From contig OX621246.1 of the NCBI GenBank assembly GCA_951640165.1, forward strand, positions 9,635,001 to 9,699,000: 64,000 bases of DNA. The letters are read 5' to 3'. The notes beneath the pieces are model-generated. The model worked only from the letters and a program-made list of their open reading frames with translations. It was not told where the DNA came from and made no database searches. Shown one piece after another: positions 10,456-22,400 of this stretch. Source of the stretch: Pseudoips prasinana (Eukaryota; Arthropoda; Insecta; Lepidoptera; Nolidae). The translations under genes and the position numbers were made by a program. How positions within the stretch are numbered: position 1 is the first letter of the stretch; each line of letters starts with the position of its first letter.

Positions 10456-13400
10456 ACAATGCCACACAGATCATCCTAGCCCCAAATTAAGCAAGGTTTG
10501 TACTATGGGTACCAGGCGATGATATACATACTTATATAGATAGATAAATACTTAAGTACATAGAAAACATCCATGACTCTGAAACAAATATTCGTGCTCA
10601 TCACACAAATATTTGCACTTACCGGGATTCGAACCCAGGACCACCAGCTTCGTAGGCAGGAGCACTACCAACTAGGCTACGGTGACCGTCAGATAAAGAT
10701 AGATTATAAACTGATTGAAGGATCAAACTTTAGTTTAAACTTTTTATTTATAAAAAGAACCCTTTTAGCACACACTAAAAATTACAAAATATATCATGGG
10801 GGTGCATTTCAAATAGCCAATCCGCCATCTTGGATTTAAGTCACGTGACAATTTTTTTCGTTTTCCTGACAGCAAACCCTTTCATTTGATACCCATATCA
10901 TGGGGGTGGATTTCAAACAGCCAGTCCGCCATCTTGGGGATGCCTTCATATTGGATTTGTAATGACGTTTCTTAGCTAGTCATTTATTGTCATCAGAACT
11001 CAGAGCGTGTGCAAAATTTCATCCTAATCGGAGACCGGGAAGTGGGTCAAATTAAGATTCCAAGATTTTCTTACATCCATAGTTAGATACAAGTGAAGCA
11101 AATAAAAGCGTGTTAAAAAGATTATTAACTGATCAAACCGAAGATAAAGAAAGACACTATAAAAACAACACAAAATAAAGAAATATTAACTAAGTGAGAC
11201 GATTAAAGAAAGGCGTTCTAAAAGGGAAGATTAGAAACGTGTCGCACAATAATATGTTTCTTTTTATAGTCACTAGACATTAGATAATATTCCGACAGCT
11301 CTATAGTATAATCACTTTCATTACTTGTACCATAATTCAAATAAGTAAACTCTTCCCTAGTAACTGTTCCGAGTCTTATTGAATTAGTTTCCAACTTGAC
11401 GAATGGACTTTGGATTATTTCCATCTTGGAACAATTCTCGGTCCGGACAGCTTTTATTTTTATACAAGTTTCTCTTTACATTTCGTTTCATAACTTGCTT
11501 CTGTTGGCCTATTAATCTTTTAACAATCTGGAAACAATCTTTCGTAATATCCTTAAATATTTTATAAGGCCCGACGAGTTAATAGCTGTTCCATCAAAAT
11601 AACGCAGTAATAATAAATTGTAACGTAGCAATCTGATTCGCAACCCTTGGATTGTATCTGTAATATGATTATATGTAGATATAGTCGAAGCTTCATCAAT
11701 GATGTACCGGTTTTATGATATCGACTCGTCTTTAAAGATGTAAGAATCTGTAAGATACACACTAGTATTTATTATTTAATAAACTTTAACATTAAAAGTA
11801 ACTTTAGTCAGCGTGAGTCCGACATACTCACCCGCAGACACTTTTTGCGGGTGTCGTGCGTCAGCATTGCTCTGCCTAACTAAAAAAAATATAATATAAA
11901 ATAAAATAAGATCTCTGACTAAGTATGCAAGCGAGAAGAAAAGGACAATAGTCCCTGTATTCTCAGTCAAAGATTATTTTATTAAGTCCGTTATTGAGTG
12001 CTATTTATGGAAACATAGAACTACACACATCACTATTTTCTCTATTGCATTTCAAGAATTTGACGTTCTTATTATATCCAACGGACGGCTTATATGACTG
12101 TAAGTAGGTAGCCTATATCGCTTGAAATATTGGGAGCATCATTATTGCTGTCCTATTCATCTATGAACTCTAGCAGTCTTAATGAAAGATAGTATCGGGT
12201 AACTCACGTATTTAATTTTACGTTGGATTCGGCCAACCGTTTCAACTTCTTCTGGAAGTCATCTTCAGGGCCAATGCGACCTGCACGACGTCGCGTCCCG
12301 TCTCGCACTGCGTGCGAGGGCGCGCGCGGCTCGTTGCAACAGAGCATTAATTACGTGAGTTACCCATTAGGTACTATCTTTCATTATGTTAGCACCTCAC
12401 ATCAGTTTTAATAATAACATCTAGCAGTCTTACTCACACAAAGGAACAATAATGAACAGTCTGGATTTAAAGTTGGACTTTAATTGATGGAGATAGTGAC
12501 AGTTATTGGAATTTCCTTCTTATCCTTTGGTTACTTTGTTATTTCCCAGAAACGTGATATACTGTGCTAGTTCTCTAAATGAAATTCCAAATTCCAGACT
12601 CTATCTGAACGCAGTCAAGTTCGATAACGTGAAACTAAACCATAGCTTTGTTCGTGACGTGAAAGCCTCTAGCCATTGTCTGATACAGCCACGTTCGATC
12701 CCACACGATTATATATCTGCCCGTCTAGACACTTGCCTAAAGATTAAGGATTTTCACCGTCATTTTAGATATTACTCCAATTCTTCCTTTAAATCGCTTA
12801 ACGTTGTTTATTAGAATATCTCTCGTTTTAGTAACTTTAATACAATGATCATTGTGCTGAGTTATATATGATTCCGGAAGTGATAAAAAACAAAAAAAAA
12901 GTAAAAAAACGACATAATAATTGTCTTTGAATGTGTTGAGGATATGAGGTTTATTTTAGATTTAAATGAGTTGGGGTGGTTTAAAACTCAAGTGGTATAC
13001 CACCATCGCAACGAAATCTTTTTTAACTCACCGCCATGCGCCATAGCAAGATATGCCCTATTTACAGTGCACCTTTTATCCCATCGCCTCAGATTTTTGC
13101 AAGTGCTCCACAGTATTTGTGTATTGATCAGTGTATTTATATAAATGTTTTTGTTCACTTGATCGTGATTGACAACGACACAACTAGTGAGTCAAATAAA
13201 CCGGTCAACTATGGAAAAATTAAGAATAGTGCGGAAATATCCGGCAGTGAATTAATTATACCCTGCAAGAGACAAAGTTTCACTTGCCGCAACCACACTA
13301 CGTTTTGTTTAAACCAACCGTTTGTCTTAATGAGCACCGATTTTCACCATCGGCCATAGACAACTAAATCTGTTATCGGCTCCTCATTATTCCGAAAGTC

Positions 13401-16400
13401 AAACAAAGTAGAATCAATTAATCATTCCTATACACTTTGTTAGTGTTTGGACAGTAAACTTAGTTCTATAGCAGAAACTATCTACTGGCTGTCAATGATA
13501 AACATTTATTTATATTGAGTCGCTTCTCTTCTATCAATATTTGGTAAAGGTGTTGATATTGTGTAATAATAAAAGCGATAATTCAGACATAACTAGTGTC
13601 TTCAACCACGAAACCTGTAAGATAAGATAAAAATTATTTGCTATAACATGTAGTATACTTACATACAAAAATACATTTGCATGCAGAGGGGTACAAATTG
13701 TATTTACATTAATGTCACAAAAATACAAAATAATAATACATAAATTAATGTCAAATACAATTTAGTCACAAATTCATGTCATTTAAATAATTTCCTATTT
13801 CGCAGTAAGCTTTCTCAACTAACAAAGATTTTATTTTAGTTTTAAATATATCTATACTAAGGCGTCACCAAATTTTTGGCACTTTATCATAAATAATTGC
13901 ATCCAAGCAGACAACACTATAATTATGTCATCATTTCTTATCCCGTGGGAATTCAGAAAAATCTGGTCATATTACTTGTCTACTTTATAAAAGGACCCTT
14001 TGTACCAAATTTCAGTTTTCTAGGTCTAAGAGCTGATAAAGACCGTGTAACTAAACTCTTGTCAAAAAGTATCATCATCATGTCTCATGTGTCATGTGTC
14101 ATAGCCTCCCCAAAGAATGGGGGGAATATGCCATACTCGCCACGCTTGGCAGACGGGTTGGCGATCGCAGTTTGACGGTCATAGGTCACAGAAAAACACT
14201 GCTGCCCGTTCTCTTGTAGGTATTGCCTTGGTCGATATCTACGCCTCCCACGGGATGAGATGATATTCTATGCCGTCACCGCACAGCAATATATGCCGTC
14301 ACCACACAGCAAAAAGTATAACAGCTATATTATTGTATTCATCATCATCATCGTATTAGGCGAAAGACGTCCACTGCTAGATAAAGGCCGCTCTGAAAGT
14401 ACTCCCCAAGTGCCGGTATTCTACTGCCCGCATCCAGTGGCATCCCGCGACCCTTGTTAGATCGTCGGTCCACATTGTGGGGTCTCCACACCGCGTCTTC
14501 CGGTTCATGGTCGCCACTCGAGAACCTTTCTGCACCAGCGGCCATCAGTTTTACGAGCTATGTGAAATAATAAAATTATTATTATACTAGCTGTTGTAGC
14601 TGGTGTTACCCGCGTTAAACTTTATAAATTATAGGCTATATGTTATTTGGATATATAAGCTATATTACAACAAAGTTTTTACGACAACATTTTGTGTACA
14701 TGCTGAGTTTTGTTACACTTTATTAATTGCTTCTATTCCATTTGCTTGTGCCAGTGTAAACAATTTTTGGTGAACCAAATAAAATAAATAATTAAATCAA
14801 AAAATCCATTCGATAGTTATAGCGTGAAAGAGTAATAACATACATCCATACTCACCAACTTTCGCATTTATAATATTAATAGGATACTTATAGTATTACT
14901 GTACTTTATATAGTGATAATAATTTAAAATTGTAGCTAAGAACACAGGCAATCTAGGAAAAAAATAGCTTTTTTAAAACACTAGGGAAATCACTGTGTCG
15001 CGGGAACTTTCCAAGCATGGAATTTACGGGCGCTAAGTACACATAGATTAATAACAAGCAAATGTGTGTGAGACACACAAATGGTCTTCTTGTACGGTAA
15101 TGGATCCCGGAATATGTGGGCGTCGAGATAATAGCTAGGCGAGCTTAACCACTGCGACAGGCTTCCTTTTTTAGGAGATCTATCTTAACTTTCTACCCAT
15201 GCAACAGAGTATAGAATTTTCTTTTAGGATATAATATTATATATAAAAGCATCAACTGATCGACATATTGCTCGTATACACATAATATACAAACTCATGA
15301 TCGACGAATATTGTTGAAATTTATGTGTTTGTTGAGCTCTTAAGAGCCATTTCACAAAATGATTACGCTCGCGCCGCGCGCCGTACTAATCGGCGCCCAC
15401 TCGCTCGTGTATCGTAATTTATTGTAGTTTAAACTGATGTTCAAATCGATAGACAAATTAATTGCAAATATTTAAAAAAAAAACTGTAGAATTCGATTCT
15501 ACAAAGAACATAGTTTATTTTGGTATAATTTTATTTTAGTAATTACGCTTTATTTAAACCAAAAATCAATATGAAATTTAAAAAAAAAAACTTAAAATTG
15601 GTGTAAGGATTTATTTTTTTACTAATTAATGGTAACAAAATTCAAGAATCTGTTACATTAAACGACGAATAAAATATATGTCTCATGCTGAATGTATTTT
15701 TTTTAGCTTAGTTTATAAGTATTATTGCTAGATACAGGACTTTGAAATTGACTCTGCGGCGATTTTTCATTAAAATGGTTGTGGGAGATGAATCACTACA
15801 GAACAAACAAATTATTTTTGGTAAATGTGATACATTAAACGTCAACAAAAACGATTTTTCCATATTTAACATGTATTCAATAATTTCTGGGTATTACTTA
15901 AGATGGTAATATAGGAGCCCAAAATCTTAGATTCGCGCGAAAACGTGAAATGGCTCTTAAAATATGAAGTTTGTCATGTTTAAAACGGTCAACTGTATCC
16001 GAAAATAACTTTATACAAATAGTTCTGAAAAAAAAGTTATATACTGTCTGAATCTGTAAAATCTAGGATTGATCTCCTAAAAAGGATATGTTGGAAGTGA
16101 AAATTTGTCTCCTACGGCGTAAAATTAATTCACTGTCGGATATTTTCGCTCTATTTTTGATATTTCCCTAGCTGATTTCATTTGACTCACTAGCTGTATT
16201 ATTTTCAACATTCAAGAATAGATTTAGTGTAAAAAATTGTTTTACACATTCAAAAGGCGTATATATATTTTAATGCAGGGCCTGGGATCCTGTAACCCAC
16301 TCTGCATGGTTTATCCGTTATTACATCGTCAATGAGTTCCTACCCCAAATATTCAATCAAACTTTCTGATATCGGACCAGTTGACTTAGTTATCTTGAGC

Positions 16401-19400
16401 ATAACATTGCAACTGCTAGTTATCTTCGACGTTACACTGAACTAACTGGTGGATAGATATCAACAAATCTATCAAACCAAACTTGGGACCATCTTTGAAT
16501 AGAAATAGGAGAGTTCTGAGAAGTTGAGGGAAGTAAATCAATCAGTAAAACAGTTGTTGATAACTATAATAACCGTTCTAAAATTGCCAGGATATTTACA
16601 CTCCCACCCGCACTTATATTTATGCAATTAATTTTAAAGATGTCTGAAAAAAATATTTACACCAAGTAAATTATAATATTTTAAAGAAATGTCAATGTAG
16701 ATGGAGTATCTAAACCAACGGTCACCACTTGCATGAATTATTTTGAATCGTTCGCGGTTACGGTTTAATAAAACTTGGCTAATCATAGGCCATTTTATGG
16801 GACAATTTCTTACTGGACAGGGAAGTTTTTAAAGTAAATGTTTACTGAACTTCTAATTACGAATATGAACAATCGCCCACCACAAGTTTGGAAGTGTGGT
16901 CTTTGACATAACGAGCGTGATATTATGTTAAATAGCTTGCCTCCCAATATCTAAAGTAGTTTATTATACAGGTCTTTTGGCAACAAGGAACAGCTTTCGT
17001 GAGTTTAAGCGCTTTTGTCATATCTACAGCTCACTTGATAGGACCATTAAAATTTGACTTTGATGCTTTTGCAGCTGGTTTTTCTGGTTAAAATTCTCTT
17101 TATTTACGAGGCTCAAGTTTTTTTATATAATTTTTCGATATATTTGTAATGCATAAATAATTTGGAGTTTGTAGTTGATCATTTCTTCTTCACACTTCAC
17201 ACACTGGACAGTAAAAGTTTTCAGAAAGCATCCATATTCATTCAACACGACACGTGTAAGTGAGACATGTCTAACGAAAATATAAATTACGGTTTGGGTA
17301 TTACTTAGAAATATGTTTAGGTATTACCTGAATCCTTAACAATGCTTTAGTGGAAAATATCCATATTATGTTCGCCACCTGCTAGTATATTATTATAGTC
17401 AAGCGCTGCAATAGCAGGACTTCTGATCGCATTGTCTGTCAGCGTACGTATTGAGGGCGCCGAAAACAAGCGACTAGAACCGCGACGTAAAGAGATTTAT
17501 AATCAATGTTGTTGTTTATCTGATCATTTTCCCCTACACTTATCATTTCTCCGTACATTAAGCTTGTGACAATGATCAAGACACAAAAATAGATAGAAAA
17601 AGAACAATTCCGTTCCAAACTTAAATTTAGAATATGGCAGCCAGTCTCAACGCATAACTGCCATTTGCATTCAAGTCCGCAAATCATACGAACCATCATT
17701 TAATTGTGAAAATAATAGAGCTATCAAAGGAGAGGAATAAGTTAAAACAGACATGATAAATAAATAATACAATTATAAATACGATAAAATTAAATCATAA
17801 TCATAATCCTTATTATCACAGAAAATGTAAACTGTTTCGTGTTTGGATGATATATTTTAAATTATACTGTTTATATTAATTAATATTACCAGTATGAAGG
17901 TACAAAGACCACTGATAAATAATGAACTATATATAATATATATTATGATACGTAAATATGCTGGCGTGGTTGGCAAATGCTTGCTTTTCACGCCGGAGGT
18001 CGTGGGTTCACTTCCCACTCAGGACAGATATTTGTGTGCATATACAAAGTAGTATACATATGTAGTATATCAGTTATCTGGTTTTCATAGTACAAGCTGT
18101 GCTTAGTTTGGGATCATCTGATCCCTGATAGACCGTGTGTAAATTATGTCCCAGGATGTTATTATTATTATAAATATCCAGGAGATATCACACAACACTA
18201 TTTAGCCCTAATTAAGGAATTATAAAGATTATTGTATTTCTTTTGGATTGAATGAAAGAAAATAGTTGATATTATGTTCAATGATGAGCCGTCACGTGCA
18301 GTAACTCTCAACAAAAGAGGAGTATTAGAGATTTGGAGACGACCTCTGTTTGTCTGAGGCTCTAGGTATTTTTCTTTTCATCTAAAATGTAGTTTAGTCG
18401 CGATGGATTTCATATGAGTATCTACGCTTCAAACTTATTTCATACCTTTTCATGTGTAGAGGATTTAAAAGATATTAATCCGATCAAACGAAAACAGCTT
18501 AGCAACAAAAACGTCGGTGTGTAGGTTCTTTGAGCAAAACGTTATTTTTTAACGTGGACCTGTGTCAAAGTCAAACGTACAGATAGCAAAATAAAGCACT
18601 TTTAGATGTACTTAATGTAAGTCTTACGCACGAGGATTTATTTGTAATTTTCGCTGGTACCGCATTTTATTTGGTTTAATATTTTTTGTATTTTTGTGAG
18701 TACACGTGTGCACGTGTGGCGTAGCGGCTTAGACAGTCGCCTCGCCGCTTCGTGTTGTGGGTTCGAGTCCCGCGCCGGACAATTATTTGTGTGACCCATA
18801 AATAGTTGTTCTGAGTTAGGATGTAATTTGTGTCCGTCTATTAGTGTTATATTTTATATGTTTGTAAAGTACCCCGCGACACAGGGATTAAATTCCCTTA
18901 GCGTTGTCTTTAAAAAAAGACTTCATTTATTTTTGTAGTATTACTGGAGGAGGATTATCGAGAACTTCCATAAGTTGTCTATTAGAACGAGTATCCAAAG
19001 CGGCATTATTAGGATAATAACAAATTTGGCTAGGAAGAGGGGGGACACTGAGAGACATAGAAGGTGAGCGTTGATCCACCGCTTAAAACTACGTATGATT
19101 CGCAAGTGTCCGACTCTGTCGAGTGTTCCATCCTCTACCATGCGATGGACCCGTTTTCAGCACGGTGCGGCGAGTCCATGGAATACTAAGAGTTACGTCT
19201 GATCTAATAGTGAAATAATTAACGAAAATTAATGATTACATTTCACACACCCCTCGAGAATTTAAAGTGGTATAAAATGTTACTAGACTGTAGTAGTTTT
19301 AAGCAGATTTTTTTATAGTTTAGTAGTCGTTTTGATGTGAAACATCTATAGCCGCACTTAAAACAGATTTCTGGCGTGGCGACGCATGCCGTGACGCATG

Positions 19401-22400
19401 CGCAATCGACTTTTTATTTTATCATTATGACATATTTAGTTCCTATCACAATATGTTCTTTTCTGCATATTACTTTTACAAAATAATGTCGATGTTTCAC
19501 ATCTGCCAGGCGTCCCGTGACGGCTCACATTTTTTTTCTATTGCTATACTAATTGTATCAAATTATGTGTTCAGTTGGTTTTTCTAGTCTATTGAAATGC
19601 TACATATACTTAATGAACTTTCACGACATTTTTTTGAGTTTAATAACCACCCGATAGAAAACTCCCAACTCCCAACTAATAACTCCATAATTTTGAAAAA
19701 GAGCTAGTACTCTTACACTGCTTGGCTGATGTTAACCAAACATAGCTAAGGACCACCGCAAGGAAACTGGTTTACATTTAAAAACACCACATCGAAATTC
19801 GTTCATCCGTTTGGGAGCTACGACGCCACAGACAGACCCACACACACCAACACAGATATCGACGGAAAACTTATAACACCCCTCTTTTTGTGTCCAGGGT
19901 TAAATGTTTAGTGCCTACCACTACCATAGTCGTGTTATACCATAATGAAATATATATGAATTATATCTTATACGAGCAAGCAAGGATCTTAACAAACTAT
20001 GCAAAGATTTATCATTTGAACCATTCATCACAAAAAGCAGTACGGCAAGGAATATTTTTAATTTAAATAATTTTTCTGTAATTATATATTTAAAATTTGT
20101 AATATTTTATTTAGTTAGTTGTAATTCTTTAGTTATATATTGATTATCACCTAGGCACTGATATGTCTGTTGCAATTCGTGAAAACCTGTTATTGACTCA
20201 CTGTTGATTAGTTTATATTTAATTTTATGTTTAATAGCTGTTGGTTTTCCTATCTAAATAAATAAATATCCTGGGACATTATTTACATACGGCCATCTGA
20301 TCCCAAACTTAGCAGAGCTTGTACTATGGCAACCAGATAACTCATATACTACATATACTACTTTTCTTTCGTAAATACTTACTTATATAGATAATTGTAT
20401 ATATTAATTTTAATTCATAATAACCTAGACTCAGGACCAACAGACATGTTCACGCACACAAATATCTGTCTTGGGTGGGAATTGACGACTTTGACGGTCA
20501 CCGTAGCCTAGTTGGTAGTGTTCCTGCCTACGAAGCTGGTGGTCCTTGGTTCGAATCCCGGTAAGTGCAAATATTTGTGTGATGAGCACGAATATTTGTT
20601 TCTGAGTCATGGATGTTTTCTATGTATTTAAGTATTTATCTATCTATATCAGTATGTATATCGTCGCCTGGTACCCATAGTACAAGCTTTGCTTAGTTTG
20701 GGGCTAGGATGATCTGTGTGACATTGTCCCTAGATATTAATATCAAATTATTTTTCTTGTTCATTTTTGCTGTCGCTACAGCTGACAATGCCTTTTTCAA
20801 TAGGAGTCCTTGTTTTGCGGCCACCTGCCCCTCCCGTCACTCAATGCGATTTTATTTTTCACATCTTCCCGTTCCATTTAGGACAGACAGTTTTATTTGA
20901 TTATATTGGACTTTGGATCTTTATGTGGATTATTTATTAATTCGAGGATTTTTAGATGATCTCTATGGCCAAGTCAGGTTAAGCTACTGTGACCAGCAAG
21001 TCGTTAGTTCAATCCACGGAGTTTGTTTTGTAGCCTACGTTCAGAGTTATTTTTTGGTAAAAGGTATTTTACAGGTCTAAGTCTAAGGCACTCATACCTA
21101 TGATAAATCAAAGGTATGAGTGCCTTAGTGTTATTACGCTATGATCGCCCAACAGTCGATCACAACAATATTTCAAAGTCAATAAAATAAGATTCAATAA
21201 AATATTAAGTTCAAATAACGATAAATTCAAATTCCGGATTCGAATTTATCTTTGGTTATCCATGAGTTCACAATATGGTTTTTAAGTAAAATCCTACACC
21301 TATGATAATATTGACGTCGAAGTTTGTAACCCAATCAGGTAACAACGCTTCAGGGAATTTCAATGAAAAGTGAGAAAAGGTATACGCGGAATTAAATTTG
21401 TAAACTGCTGCTAACATCGCGGGGTGCAAATAACAACATATATTTACTATTAGATGAGCTCCGCGGTTTCACCCGCGTTAAATTTTAAGTTATCACAGCT
21501 CCTCCCCCGTAGGTGATAGCGTGATAATAGTCCATATGTTGCCGACCTCTTAGTAATATTCATGCAAAATTTGACGTTAATCCATGCAGTACTTTTTGAG
21601 TTTAGCCCGGACATACATACAGACAAACATTCTAAAAACTATATTTTTGGCTTCGATGTCGATTGTAGATCACGCCCCAAGTATCCTTTAAAAAAATAGT
21701 CAATGTACAGTTTTGACTTTCCTACGATTTTATTATAATTATGTATACAGGGTTACAGGTTAAGTCGACCTAGATCCTTTAAGAGGTGATAGTTTCCATA
21801 ATTCCCGACTGATTTGTCTATGAAACACCGTACCCCAAACTTAACCGTTTTCAAGATATTGGACTTTGAAGCTTTTTTGAAAAAAAAAACGGTTTTACAT
21901 CTATTGGCCTATATTTTTTTGGGTTTTTTGCCTCTAATTTATTTGTGTTTCCGATTTTGTGTAGTAGATAAGTTGCTTTATTATTCTCAACACTAAAATA
22001 GCAGTTCACTGAACTGACTGGGTCGTAGTAGACGATTGATAGTTATAAATTGAAATAAATTCGTAAAAAATAATTTTTCTTTCTGTAATAATAAAAAAAA
22101 AGTCTATGACAGTTATGCTGCAGATGTGCTTAAAAATATCTACATTTCATCAGCTATCCAACAAGGTATAACAAGCTAGGGTATTGTTATAATTCTTAGA
22201 AAAAAACTTCGATGAAAGGCTCTCGGGTAGTAGTAGTAGTAAAGATAACGTGTTTCCTTGCGTTACTTGTTGCGCCTATTGTTCTTCATGGGACTGCGGT
22301 GCGTGCAAGCGAGATATCATACAATGTAATTAGGTGTGAGCGAGAAAAAAAACCACAGCCATTTTGTTGTTATTGTTTGGTTAGTCTGCTTACGCGATTC

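Noticed and set aside
10262..10474. Minus-strand frame with a long Tyr-Ile repeat
   Set aside because: It is only the translation of the (TA)n microsatellite.
12342..12353. AACAG|12 nt|GTGAGT in the Ig2-Ig3 intron as a meB-like microexon
   Set aside because: In the required phase it reads CAT TAA, introducing a stop, and the site lies inside an inverted-repeat element.
12506..13359. Three overlapping frames of 66-107 residues as a host gene
   Set aside because: No domain, no consistent splice pattern and no codon bias; chance frames in intron.
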